Both the position numbers and the translations under genes were made by a program. DNA of 64,000 nt from Pseudolysinimonas yzui (lineage in GTDB: Bacteria; Actinomycetota; Actinomycetes; Actinomycetales; Microbacteriaceae). The stretch is from the NCBI RefSeq assembly GCF_014653215.1, contig NZ_BNAI01000001.1, forward strand, positions 186,001 through 250,000. The letters are read 5' to 3'. Below are positions 17,546 through 25,635 of this stretch, piece after piece. The first letter of the stretch is position 1. Every line of letters begins with the position of its first letter. The notes below the pieces were generated by a model. The model saw nothing but the letters and a program-made list of their open reading frames with translations, made no database searches and was not told where the DNA came from.

Positions 17546-17776
17546 GTGGCGGAGCGGGTGACTGTGCAGGTGAAGGCCGGCTCGTCGAAGGGTCCGCTGG
17601 TCGAAGCGGATGCCGACGGCGGTCTCGTGGTCTACGTGCGTGAGCGCGCCATCGAGGGGGCGGCCAACGACGCCGTCGTGCGACTCGTCGCCGCACACTT
17701 CGGCGTCGCCCCGTCGCGGGTCTCGATCCGCCGCGGTCACACCTCGAAGCGCAAGACCCTCGAGGTCGTGGTCTGA
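17546..17776 (+). CDS. DUF167 (YggU) family protein
   Basis: A 76-residue DUF167/YggU protein with the conserved core VQVKAGSSKGP, RERAIEGAANDAVV and RRGHTSKRKTLEV. The fold is known from structural genomics but the function is not established. It starts at a GTG nine bases after gltX and probably shares its transcript. Confidence 0.85.
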   Translation: MAERVTVQVKAGSSKGPLVEADADGGLVVYVRERAIEGAANDAVVRLVAAHFGVAPSRVSIRRGHTSKRKTLEVVV

Positions 17777-17779
17777 GCC

Positions 17780-18646
17780 GTGGGGTACGCCTATCGTCCA
17801 GCGCCACCCGCTCTGCGGTCGGTGGTGCGCTCGCTCTGGTTCAACGAGGACCCGCCCCGCCGCCGATACGAGCGCATCCTTCCGCAACCGGTGGCCCACG
17901 TCATCATCAACCTCTCCGACCCGTACCGGCTGCTGACCCGCGGAGGGGAGTGGGTGGGCGAGCCCTTCCGCGCAGCGTTCGTGTCGGGACTCCAGCCGGA
18001 GTACCTCGTCATCGAGAATCCCGAGTGGTTGTGGCAGTGCGGTGCCGAGCTGGAGCCGGCAGGCCTCGCGGCGCTCGTGTCGATGCCGCCTTCCGAGCTG
18101 ACGGCGCGGGTTCGGGATGCCGACGACATCATCACCGGAAGCGCCGGGTGGCGCGATGCCCTCCGCGCCGCCGACCACGACCCCGAACGCACCCTCGACG
18201 TGTTGACCGAGTTGCTGGAGGCCGCCCTCCGGCCCGACGTCACGATCGATGCGGACGTGCGGGAGGGACTCGCGCGCCTCGAGGCCGACCCCGACCTGCC
18301 CATCGCACGCCTCGCATCCGATCTCGGCCTGACGCACGCACACCTCATCCGTCGGTTCCGCGCCGCCATCGGCGTCGCCCCGAAGACCTACGCCGACTTG
18401 ACGCGGTTCTCACACTTTCTGAACGCCATCCCGTTCGACGCCGTGCCCACCTGGAGCGAGCTGGTCGCGGCCACCGGCTACCACGATCAACCGCACTTCA
18501 TCCGCTGCTTCAAGCGCTACACCGGCTACACCCCGAGCCGGTATCTCGCCGGTGTGCGTGAGTACGGCGCCGAGTTCCCGTCGTTCCAGCCGATGGATGA
18601 ATTTCCGACAATCGCGACGCCACCGGGGGCCACTACCGTCGGGTGA
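17780..18646 (+). CDS. AraC family transcriptional regulator
   Basis: A 288-residue regulator. The N-terminal part (residues 1-160) resembles the DUF6597-type sensor domain of AraC proteins (YRPAPPALRSVVRSLWF). The C-terminal double HTH spans about 170-275, with LASDLGLTHAHLIRRFRAAIG as the first recognition region. ATGYHDQPHFIRCFKRYTG, PSRYL is the classic second signature. It starts three bases after the DUF167 stop and precedes the DUF1761 gene, which it may control. Confidence 0.88.
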   Translation: MGYAYRPAPPALRSVVRSLWFNEDPPRRRYERILPQPVAHVIINLSDPYRLLTRGGEWVGEPFRAAFVSGLQPEYLVIENPEWLWQCGAELEPAGLAALVSMPPSELTARVRDADDIITGSAGWRDALRAADHDPERTLDVLTELLEAALRPDVTIDADVREGLARLEADPDLPIARLASDLGLTHAHLIRRFRAAIGVAPKTYADLTRFSHFLNAIPFDAVPTWSELVAATGYHDQPHFIRCFKRYTGYTPSRYLAGVREYGAEFPSFQPMDEFPTIATPPGATTVG

Positions 18647-18669
18647 CCTTTCAGAAAGGAACACTCGAC

Positions 18670-19068
18670 ATGGACTTCTCTCTCATCAGCTGGCTCGGCG
18701 TCGCCGTCGCCGGCGTCACCGCGATGGTGATCGGCGGCCTCTGGTATTCGCTGCTGTTCGCCAAGCCCTGGCAACGCGCGGCCGGCGTGACCGACGAGCA
18801 GCTGACGCAGAACGCGCCGCTCACCTACCTCGGCTCGCTGTTGCTCGCTTTCATCATGGCGCTCGTGCTCGCGCCGTTCATCGCGCACGGCGGGGCGGTC
18901 TTCGGCACCTTCGCCGGACTCGCCGTCGGGCTCGGCTGGGTCGCCACGTCGCTCGGGATGATCTGTCTCTTCGAACGTCGGCCGTTCGCCCACTGGGCGG
19001 TGAACGCGGGCTACGCGATCGTGTCGTACACCGCGATGGGGGCGATCATCGGAGCCTTCCAGGCCTGA
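18670..19068 (+). CDS. DUF1761 family membrane protein
   Basis: A 132-residue protein with four predicted helices. The family signature is a Gly/Trp-rich first segment (VIGGLWYSLLFAKPWQRAAG) followed by a polar stretch and three helices. AGAAAGGA lies just upstream of the ATG. DUF1761 proteins are uncharacterised membrane proteins often found beside sensory regulators; here the AraC gene ends 23 bases before. Confidence 0.85.
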   Translation: MDFSLISWLGVAVAGVTAMVIGGLWYSLLFAKPWQRAAGVTDEQLTQNAPLTYLGSLLLAFIMALVLAPFIAHGGAVFGTFAGLAVGLGWVATSLGMICLFERRPFAHWAVNAGYAIVSYTAMGAIIGAFQA

Positions 19069-19112
19069 CCTCGCGCCGCCGCCGGTGCGCCGAAGCACCT
19101 CCGCAGGTGCGG

Positions 19113-19118
19113 TAGAGT
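19113..19118 (+). promoter_or_regulatory. -10 element of tRNA-Gln
   Basis: TAGAGT lies about 31 bases before the mature tRNA 5' end. Just before it is an inverted repeat GCACCT-ccgc-AGGTGC (19095-19110), which could end the DUF1761 transcript. Confidence 0.45.
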
Positions 19119-19149
19119 GATCAGTCGGTCCGCCTCCGGGTGGCTCCGA

Positions 19150-19221
19150 TGGGGTGTGGTGTAATTGGCAACACGGCTGATTCTGGTTCAGTTGTTCTTG
19201 GTTCGAGTCCAGGCACCCCAG
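19150..19221 (+). tRNA. tRNA-Gln (anticodon CTG)
   Basis: The acceptor arms TGGGGTG (19150-19156) and CACCCCA (19214-19220) pair fully. The anticodon loop reads TTCTGGT with anticodon CTG, and the T loop is GGTTCGAGTCC. The sequence after the discriminator is CAG, so a complete CCA is not encoded. The U1-A72 closing pair and G73 are usual for tRNA-Gln. Confidence 0.95.
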
Positions 19222-19231
19222 CAGTAAGAAA

Positions 19232-19262
19232 ACCCCCGGTAAGCGGGGGTCTTCTTGTTCTT
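19232..19262 (+). terminator. Rho-independent terminator after tRNA-Gln
   Basis: ACCCCCG (19232-19238) and CGGGGGT (19244-19250) form a seven-base-pair stem with a GTAAG loop. A T-rich tail (CTTCTTGTTCTT) follows. Confidence 0.85.
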
Positions 19263-19377
19263 CACCCGCAAGCGTGGATGCTGCCGTGCGACACGCGAAG
19301 TGGACGACTCCCCAGCATCGCCGGGCGATTCGAGAGTCAAGCTCCTCCTGTTCGGAAGTAGCTGCAAAGCAGCTGTG

Positions 19378-19409
19378 CACCTATACACCTATGCGCCTAT
19401 GGTGCTATG
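19378..19409 (+). repeat. Four tandem 8-bp repeats upstream of toxin-antitoxin pair
   Basis: CACCTATA, CACCTATG, CGCCTATG and GTGCTATG follow each other without gaps, ending ten bases before the ATG at 19419. They overlap the probable promoter of the AbrB-type antitoxin and could be its operator array. A 15-bp inverted repeat AGCTGC-aaa-GCAGCT (19360-19374) lies immediately upstream. Confidence 0.6.
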
Positions 19410-19418
19410 GTTCCAACT

Positions 19419-19697
19419 ATGACGACCTACGTCAGCATCCAGGGACGCGGCACGATCGCGTTGCCGGCCGCTGCCCGCAAGCGCTATCACCTAGACGAGC
19501 CAGGTGCGCAGGTTGAGATCATCGAGCGTGAGGGCGAGATCGTTCTTCGCCCAAAGCTGCCAGTTGACGCTTCGCAGGCATGGTTCTGGGACGCGAATTG
19601 GCAAGCGGGAGAGCGACAGGCCGAAGCAGAGGCGGATGCGCGCCTTGGTGAGATTCACGAATCGGGCGAGGAATTCCTGGACGCGTTGGACGACTGA
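19419..19697 (+). CDS. AbrB/MazE-type antitoxin
   Basis: A 92-residue protein with a swapped-hairpin AbrB domain (SIQGRGTIALPAAARKRY, then VEIIEREGEIVLRPK) in the first 50 residues. The acidic C-terminal tail (ADARLGEIHESGEEFLDALDD) typically blocks a toxin. The ATG at 19419 is chosen; an in-frame ATG at 19407 lies inside the tandem repeats. The next gene starts directly after its stop. Bases here are less GC-rich at third positions than in the neighbours. Confidence 0.82.
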   Translation: MTTYVSIQGRGTIALPAAARKRYHLDEPGAQVEIIEREGEIVLRPKLPVDASQAWFWDANWQAGERQAEAEADARLGEIHESGEEFLDALDD

Positions 19698-20009
19698 GTG
19701 AAGTACAAGCGGCTTCCGCAGTTCGATGCGGACTATAGCCGCCTGTCGTCGCCCGAACGCGCCAAGTTCAAGGAAGCGTTGCGGACGTTCATCGACGCCT
19801 GTCGGGAGTATGAAGCCAACCCCTCGTCATATGTGTGGCCAGCCGCGCTACGGTTCGAGCGGCTGTCCAGCACTAAACGAGTGTGCGCGATCACCTGGTC
19901 GTTCAGCGGTCCGGACGGGCGTGCGACGTTTCACTTTGAGACCGTTGACGGCGAAATGTTCATCGTGTGGCGCAGGGTTGGGCGACACTCGATCTACAAG
20001 AAGCCTTGA
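19698..20009 (+). CDS. RelE/ParE-like toxin
   Basis: A 103-residue basic protein starting at a GTG immediately after the antitoxin stop. The layout is RelE-like: an N-terminal helix pair (PQFDADYSRLSSPERAKF), then beta strands with RFERLSSTKRVCAITWSFS. It ends in the C-terminal FIVWRRVGRHSIYKKP, with arginine, histidine and tyrosine where RelE-family mRNA interferases have catalytic residues. Identification rests on gene pairing, size and fold pattern rather than a diagnostic motif. Confidence 0.65.
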   Translation: MKYKRLPQFDADYSRLSSPERAKFKEALRTFIDACREYEANPSSYVWPAALRFERLSSTKRVCAITWSFSGPDGRATFHFETVDGEMFIVWRRVGRHSIYKKP

Positions 20010-20131
20010 TCGATTTCGCCTGAACGCCCGAGTTAGAGCGGCCCGATGCCCGAGCTATGCGGGTGAGTTTGCTTGTCACGGTGTCGCGGCGGGTGCCAAG
20101 ATCGGGCAACTCGAACGGATCAGGAGCCGCC

Positions 20132-20761
20132 TTGTCAGAAACGCCCACGACCCCAAGCACCCCTGCCGGCTGGTATGACTCTGGCGACGGACGTAAGCGA
20201 TGGTGGAACGGTCTCGAGTGGACCGACGACTATCAGCAGCCCAAGAAGAAGATCAGAACCCCACTCTGGGTGACGATCACGGCAGCAGTTGTCGCGCTCG
20301 TCATCGGACTGAGCGTCGGCGGTCGTGGTGATAGCAGTCGGATCGCATCGCTTGAGAGTCAGGTCGAGGAGCTCGAAGAGGAAAAGGCGGATCTGAGAGA
20401 CCAAACGTCAGCCAATTCGGAGCGACCGGAAACGAACGAGCCGGACGAACCCGAGCCGGCTGGTCCCGCTCTCACCGTCAGCCAGCAGCAAGCGATCGCA
20501 CAGGCTGAGTCGTACCTCAGGTTCACCGCGTTCTCTCGAACCGGTCTGATCGGACAGCTCGAGTACGAGGGCTTCAGCACGGAGGATGCCACCTTCGCGG
20601 TCGACAACATCACCGTCGACTGGAACGCTCAAGCAGCCGCATCCGCCGAGTCCTACCTCGAGATGATGGCGTTCTCCCGGTCGGGACTGATCGACCAGCT
20701 GCTATACGAGGGCTTCACACCCGAGCAAGCCGAGTACGGCGTCACCGCAGTCGGCTACTAG
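20132..20761 (+). CDS. DUF2510 / Ltp-domain membrane protein
   Basis: A 209-residue protein from the TTG at 20132, chosen because AGGAG lies five bases upstream. The DUF2510 motif (PAGWYDSGDGRKRWWNGLEW) spans about residues 9-28. A membrane helix follows (about 46-66), then a short coiled coil (about 72-90) and an acidic linker. Two Ltp (Lipoprotein_Ltp) repeats of about 45 residues close it, each with the pattern QAESYL-AFSR-GLI-QL-YEGF. Ltp of a Streptococcus thermophilus phage blocks injection of phage DNA, so a superinfection-exclusion role is possible but unproven. Confidence 0.82.
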   Translation: MSETPTTPSTPAGWYDSGDGRKRWWNGLEWTDDYQQPKKKIRTPLWVTITAAVVALVIGLSVGGRGDSSRIASLESQVEELEEEKADLRDQTSANSERPETNEPDEPEPAGPALTVSQQQAIAQAESYLRFTAFSRTGLIGQLEYEGFSTEDATFAVDNITVDWNAQAAASAESYLEMMAFSRSGLIDQLLYEGFTPEQAEYGVTAVGY

Positions 20762-20796
20762 AACCCGGTTGGGCCCTTCGGCTACCGCAATTGGGG

Positions 20797-21057
20797 CTAG
20801 TAGATGATGGTGCCCTCGGGCTTCCGCTCCTCGATAGCGATCGGGACCCCGGGGCCAACAACAACCGTCAGCGAGCGGTCGTCGGCAAGGCGAACCTGGA
20901 TCGTCCCGCTCGCCGAGGGGCTCATCTCCCTGAACACGTCATTGTCGGCCAGAGAAGGCCATCGACCGAGGTGCAGCGGCTCGACCCCGGCATTCTGAGC
21001 GTGAATCGGTCTGAACCGCTGCTTGGGGGTTCTCGAGGTGGTCCGGCCGCGGGCTCG
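20797..21057 (-). pseudogene. Possible gene remnant or unrecognised small protein
   Basis: Downstream of the Gfo/Idh stop the same frame stays open for about 86 codons and ends at 20797. Its last 60 residues look protein-like (EPLHLGRWPSLADND, SGTIQVRLADDRSLTV, EERKPEGTIIY). No ATG occurs until a Met 41 residues before the end, and no ribosome-binding site is visible. This suits the 3' end of a decayed gene, or a small protein from an internal GTG. The rest of the 296-bp gap shows nothing else. Confidence 0.3.
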
Positions 21058-22146
21058 CTACCGCTGCCAGGCCTCTGCAGGGGTGAGCGGCACGAGCGTC
21101 GGGATGTCGACCGCCGAACTGACGTCGACGCGTCGACCGAGTTCGGCCGCCTCGAGGATCCCGTTCAGAACCTCTAGGACGTGGAGTGCCATCGCCCCGC
21201 TGGCCCGTCGATGCCCGGCGATGAAGTCGAGGAGGCCGACGCCTCGAGCGCCGTCGACGTAGCCGGCGGAGGGGGTGCATGTCTGCCAGTCGTCACCGCC
21301 CCGGACGGCGAGCCGGACGTCGCCATCGAAGCGGTTGGGATCGGGGACGAGCAGCGATCCCTCCTCGCCGTGGACTTCGATGGGGTGAGCAGACGACCGG
21401 ATGGTGTCGAACCCGAAGGCGACCGTCGACACGGCGCCGTTCGCGTGCTCGAGGAGCCCCGAGACATGAGTCGCGACTTCGACGGGAATGACCTCCCCGG
21501 CGCGCGGTCCGGAGCCGATCGTGCGCGTGTTCCTCGTCCGGGTCGCGACGCCGCTCACCGCGACGACGGGTCCGAGCAGATGCACCAGGGATGTCACGTA
21601 GTACGGGCCCATGTCCAGAACGGGCCCACCGCCGGGCAGATAGTAGAAGTCGGGGTTCGGATGCCAGGCCTCGTGTCCGGACGAGAGCCAAGTCGCGAAC
21701 GCCGAGACCGGCCGGCCGATGCGCCCGGCCTCGACCGCATGACGTGCGGTCTGGATGCCGGTCCCCAGAACCGTGTCGGGCGCCGACCCGACGGCGACCC
21801 CGGCAGCGCTCGCCGCTGCGAGGATCGCACGACCCTCCTCGGTCGTTGGCGCCAGCGGCTTCTCCCCGAATACGTCTTTGCCGTTCTCGATGCAGGCGAG
21901 GGCGATCTCCGCGTGCGCCGCTGGAATCGTCAGATTGAGCACCGTGTCGACTTCCGGGTCGGCGAGGAGCTCGGGAACGCTCACCGCGCGGCTGCCGTCA
22001 AGGCGACCCGCGAGGTTCTCGGCCCGGGTCGCGTCGAGATCGGCCACGCGACTGATCCGGATCCGAGGGTGGTCCGCGATCGTCTCGAGGTAGGCGCCGG
22101 AGATGACGCCCAGTCCGATCACTCCGATGCGGTGCGGCTCGCCCAC
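21058..22146 (-). CDS. Gfo/Idh/MocA family oxidoreductase
   Basis: A 362-residue NAD(P)-dependent sugar dehydrogenase-type protein. The Rossmann motif IGVIGLGVISGAYL is at residues 5-18, EKP in DVFGEKPLAPT near residue 97, and GPVLDMGPYYVTSLVHLLG is the family's central motif. GTG at 22146 is preferred because GAAAGAGGAA precedes it. It overlaps the ThuA gene by 28 bases. Position downstream of LacI and ThuA suggests oxidation of a sugar released by the divergent glycosidases. Confidence 0.9.
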   Translation of the reverse strand: MGEPHRIGVIGLGVISGAYLETIADHPRIRISRVADLDATRAENLAGRLDGSRAVSVPELLADPEVDTVLNLTIPAAHAEIALACIENGKDVFGEKPLAPTTEEGRAILAAASAAGVAVGSAPDTVLGTGIQTARHAVEAGRIGRPVSAFATWLSSGHEAWHPNPDFYYLPGGGPVLDMGPYYVTSLVHLLGPVVAVSGVATRTRNTRTIGSGPRAGEVIPVEVATHVSGLLEHANGAVSTVAFGFDTIRSSAHPIEVHGEEGSLLVPDPNRFDGDVRLAVRGGDDWQTCTPSAGYVDGARGVGLLDFIAGHRRASGAMALHVLEVLNGILEAAELGRRVDVSSAVDIPTLVPLTPAEAWQR

Positions 22147-22823
22147 AGCATTCCTCTTTCCATGATGGTTCTGATCGTCGGGTGGCGGAGGACGTCGACC
22201 GTGTGGCCGGGAGTCGAGACGAAGACCCGGCCGGCGCCCCAGGATCGCGTCCAGAAGACCGGCGACACGATCGGTCGATGCCATGGCTGGTACGGCTGCG
22301 TCGGGTGCTCGGTGACGGCGAGTGTGTCGATCAGGTCGTCGTGAAGCACCCAGTACTGCTCGGTCTCCAGCTCGAAGTCATCAAGACCGGCGGTGATCTC
22401 GTGCGAGCGCCCGGCATCGGTGAATCGGACGGAGTACCTCAGGTAGTTGTCCGACTGATCGCCGACACGATCCTCGGGCGCCTTCCCGGGGTGGGTTGCG
22501 AACTGACCGCCGATGAGCTGGAGGTAGTCGGAGCTGTTCCGATACGAGTCGGCGATCCCGCCGTGCCAGCCGACGAGCCCGGTGCCCCGCTCGACCGCAT
22601 CCCGGAGGCCGCGCAGCGCGTCGGCGCTGATCTCGGACATCGTCACCGACTGCACGATGAGGTCGACCCTGGCCATCGTGTCCGGGTCGGCGTAGACCTC
22701 GTTGCTCTCCCGGATCTCCACGTCGAAGCCGGACGTGTTGAGGAACGGGACGAAGAGTTCGGTGGTCTCGACCGGGTGGTGCCCGTCCCAGCCGCCCCGC
22801 ACAATGAGCGCGCGGCGGGTCAT
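22119..22823 (-). CDS. ThuA-like domain protein
   Basis: A 234-residue ThuA-like (trehalose utilisation) protein with a class I glutamine-amidotransferase-like fold. Motifs are RALIVRGGWDGHHP at the start, GTGLVGWHGGIADSYR near residue 85, and WGAGRVFVSTPGHTVDVLRHPTI near the C-terminus. ThuA proteins help convert 3-keto sugars with Gfo/Idh partners, and the partner gene follows here. The ATG overlaps the LacI stop, so the three genes LacI-ThuA-Gfo/Idh form one operon. Confidence 0.88.
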   Translation of the reverse strand: MTRRALIVRGGWDGHHPVETTELFVPFLNTSGFDVEIRESNEVYADPDTMARVDLIVQSVTMSEISADALRGLRDAVERGTGLVGWHGGIADSYRNSSDYLQLIGGQFATHPGKAPEDRVGDQSDNYLRYSVRFTDAGRSHEITAGLDDFELETEQYWVLHDDLIDTLAVTEHPTQPYQPWHRPIVSPVFWTRSWGAGRVFVSTPGHTVDVLRHPTIRTIMERGMLWASRTASE

Positions 22824-23863
22824 CGCGCGCCCTCGATTCCGAGCGCGGGCGGCCCAGGATTCCGCGCGCTGGACTCGCGCGCGATCACCTTGAATCGCGT
22901 GAAGAGCGTGACGGGCGGGTGAAGGGGATCTGCGATCCGCTGGATGAGGAGCTCGACGCTCAGCCTCGCCATCTCGCGCTTGCCCGGCTCCACGGTCGAG
23001 AGGGCGGGCACTGCGTAGCGGGAGTCCTCGATATCGTCGAACCCGACGATCGCGACGTCGTCCGGCACGCGCACTCCTCGTGAGGCGGCGGCCCGGATCG
23101 CGCCGAGCGCGAGCCCGTCGGTCAGGCAGACGAGTCCATCGAACGGGACCCGCGCGTCGAGGAGGCGTTCGAAGGCGTCCGCGCCACCCTCGCGCTCCCA
23201 GTGATTCTCTGAGCCGGCGAGAAGCTCGGGCCGGAACGGGATTCCGGCCGCGTCGAGGGCTTCGACGTATCCGCGCATGCGGAGGCGCGCGAGCGGCGAG
23301 TGCACGGGACCCGCATCCGCCCCTGCGAGGGCGATGCGACGGCATCCCATGGCGAGGAGGTGCTCCGTGGCCGCCCGGGTGGCTCCCGTGTTGTCGATCG
23401 AGACGGTGTCGTACAAGGGCCCCGACGTCTCATCGAGTGACACGAGAGGCGTCCCCGCGTCATAGGTCTGCACGTCGAGCGAATCCGCGAGAACCGGCGA
23501 GAAGATGACGCCATCGGCGATCCGGCCGCTCGAGCTCGCGACGGCGAGGTGCGGGACGTCCTGTCGCGTCGTCTGCTCGACGACGACGCCAAGGCCGCGG
23601 CTGTGCGCTTCGGCGATGATCAGCGCCGACAACTCGGCGAAGAAGGCGAGTTTGATGGTCGGCACCGCCAGACCGATCAGGCCGCTCTTCCCTGACCTCA
23701 GTCCTCGTGCCGAGGCGTTCGGCCGGTAGCCGAGTTGCGCGATCGCCCGCTGCACCCGTTCGCGGGTATCCGGCTTGACGGTCGTGACGCCGTTCATCAC
23801 CTTCGACACCGTCTTGATCGAGAAGCCCGAGAGAAGTGCGACATCGTGGATGGTGACCGCCAC
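22820..23863 (-). CDS. LacI family transcriptional regulator
   Basis: A 347-residue LacI repressor. The HTH with hinge is at 1-60 (TIHDVALLSGFSIKTVSKVMNG, described in parts; RPNASARGLRSGKSG is the hinge). A periplasmic-binding-protein-like sensor domain follows with CLTDGLALGAIRAA and VAIVGFDDIEDSRYA. It is divergent from the arabinofuranosidase operon, the probable target. The likely inducer is an arabinose-containing sugar. Confidence 0.93.
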   Translation of the reverse strand: MAVTIHDVALLSGFSIKTVSKVMNGVTTVKPDTRERVQRAIAQLGYRPNASARGLRSGKSGLIGLAVPTIKLAFFAELSALIIAEAHSRGLGVVVEQTTRQDVPHLAVASSSGRIADGVIFSPVLADSLDVQTYDAGTPLVSLDETSGPLYDTVSIDNTGATRAATEHLLAMGCRRIALAGADAGPVHSPLARLRMRGYVEALDAAGIPFRPELLAGSENHWEREGGADAFERLLDARVPFDGLVCLTDGLALGAIRAAASRGVRVPDDVAIVGFDDIEDSRYAVPALSTVEPGKREMARLSVELLIQRIADPLHPPVTLFTRFKVIARESSARNPGPPALGIEGAR

Positions 23864-24059
23864 TGCATTCCTCCGCTTCTTCGCGCTTGCCCGACGTTGT
23901 GTTCGTGCGTTTCCACGAATCTACCGTTTACCCAGCAAAACGCTAACCCAAGCTTGCAAAAGTTCCAACGTTGTATCAACATGGCTCTCGCGGTCGACGT
24001 CGATCCGAATCTCCTCGGGCCCGACTCACATCGCCTGGAGATCCGGAGGCATTCGCGTC
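23864..24059. promoter_or_regulatory. Divergent control region with LacI-type operator candidates
   Basis: The gap is notably AT-richer than its surroundings. CAACGTTG (23966-23973) is a perfect palindrome with central CG, as in LacI-family operators. It overlaps GTTG-TAT-CAAC (23970-23980). A looser palindrome lies near 23929-23950. The GH51 gene has CGGAGG close before its ATG. Which palindrome is bound is inferred only. Confidence 0.5.
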
Positions 24060-25586
24060 ATGAGCACCGCCCGCGTCGTCATCGATCCGCGCTATCGCGT
24101 GGGGCCGATCAACCGTCGGCTCTTCGGGTCGTTCGTCGAGCACCTCGGTCGCGGCGTCTATGACGGCCTCTACGAACCCGGTCACCCGACCGCGGACGCC
24201 GAGGGCTTCCGTGCCGACGTCCTCGAGCTCGTGCGCGAGCTCGGGGTCTCGACCGTGCGGTATCCGGGCGGCAACTTCGTCTCGGGGTACCGCTGGGAAG
24301 ACGGGGTCGGACCGCGCGAAGAGCGTCCCCGGCGCCTCGACCTGGCCTGGCACTCGGTCGAGACCAACGAGGTCGGACTCGACGAGTTCGTCAGCTGGTC
24401 GCGGAAGGCGGATGTCGAGGTGATGTACGCGGTCAACCTCGGCACGCGGGGGGTGATGGAGGCCATCGACGTGCTCGAGTACTCGAACATCGCCTCCGGC
24501 TCGACCCTCGCCGACGCGCGGGTCGCGAACGGTCACCCCGAGCCTCACGACATCCGCATCTGGTGTCTCGGGAACGAGATGGACGGGCCCTGGCAGCTCG
24601 GTCACTCGACGGCCGAGGAGTACGCGCGCAAGGCCGCACAGACCGCGCGGGGGATGCTGCAGCTCGACCCGGATCTCGAGCTCGTCGTCTGCGGATCCTC
24701 GATGTCCAAGATGCCCACATTCGGAGTCTGGGAGCAGACGGTGCTCCGCGAGACCTATGACGACGTCAGCCACATCTCGTGCCACGCGTACTACCAGGAG
24801 CACGACGGCGACACCGGGAGCTTCCTCGCCTCAGCGGTCGACATGGACTTCTTCATCGAGTCGGTCATCGCGACCGCGGATGCGATCAAGGCCGAGAAGC
24901 GCCACGAGAAGTCGATCCAGATCTCGTTCGACGAATGGAACATCTGGTACGGCACGCGCTTCGTCGAAGTGGACCGGATCACCGAGCGCGACCGGTGGCC
25001 CTACGCACCGCGCTTGCTCGAGGACGTCTACTCCGTACTCGATGCGGTGGTGTTCGGCAATCTGATGATCTCGTTGCTCAAGCACGCCGACCGCGTGACC
25101 AGCGCGAGCCTCGCCCAGCTGGTCAACGTCATCGCCCCCATCATGACCGAGCCCGGTGGCCCGGCCTGGAGGCAGACCACGTTCTTCCCCTTCGCCACCA
25201 CCGCGCGACTCGCGCACGGCGTGGTCCTCACGACGCTCGTGGAGTCGGGTACCTACGACACCGCGCGGCACGGCGAGGCGGCACTCTTGGACGCGGTTTC
25301 GACCCACGACCCCGAAACCGGCGCGACCAGCGTTTTTCTCGTCAACCGCGATCAGAGCGGTGAGATGACGGTCTCGATCGACGTCTCGGGATTCGGCGAC
25401 GTCACCGTCGCGGAGTGCGTGTCGCTGTACGACGGCGACCTCTATGCGGTCAACGACCTCGGCAACCCCGAGCGCGTCGGCCTCACCACCAACGAGACCG
25501 CGGAGGTGGTCGACGGCGTCCTCACGGTGAGGCTGCCCAGCGTCAGCTGGACCGCGCTGTCGTTCCGGCAGTCCCCGTCTCGGTAG
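24060..25586 (+). CDS. GH51 alpha-L-arabinofuranosidase
   Basis: GH51 enzymes remove terminal alpha-L-arabinofuranose from arabinan, arabinoxylan or oligosaccharides. The 508-residue protein has the family layout: NRRLFGSFVEHLGRGVYDG near the start, acid/base Glu173 in CLGNEMDG and nucleophile Glu292 in SFDEWNIWY. A C-terminal beta-sandwich with VFLVNRDQSGEM follows. There is no signal peptide, so it acts in the cytoplasm on imported oligosaccharides. It leads the operon with the ABC importer and GH127. Confidence 0.95.
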   Translation: MSTARVVIDPRYRVGPINRRLFGSFVEHLGRGVYDGLYEPGHPTADAEGFRADVLELVRELGVSTVRYPGGNFVSGYRWEDGVGPREERPRRLDLAWHSVETNEVGLDEFVSWSRKADVEVMYAVNLGTRGVMEAIDVLEYSNIASGSTLADARVANGHPEPHDIRIWCLGNEMDGPWQLGHSTAEEYARKAAQTARGMLQLDPDLELVVCGSSMSKMPTFGVWEQTVLRETYDDVSHISCHAYYQEHDGDTGSFLASAVDMDFFIESVIATADAIKAEKRHEKSIQISFDEWNIWYGTRFVEVDRITERDRWPYAPRLLEDVYSVLDAVVFGNLMISLLKHADRVTSASLAQLVNVIAPIMTEPGGPAWRQTTFFPFATTARLAHGVVLTTLVESGTYDTARHGEAALLDAVSTHDPETGATSVFLVNRDQSGEMTVSIDVSGFGDVTVAECVSLYDGDLYAVNDLGNPERVGLTTNETAEVVDGVLTVRLPSVSWTALSFRQSPSR

Positions 25587-25635
25587 CAATTCCGTTTCAC
25601 CAGCAACCCCGTTCATGAGATAGCAAAGGAGCATC

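Noticed and set aside
19201-21057. Attachment-site duplication of the tRNA-Gln 3' end
   Set aside because: No second copy of the T-arm/acceptor sequence was found downstream within the window, so no integrated element can be bounded.
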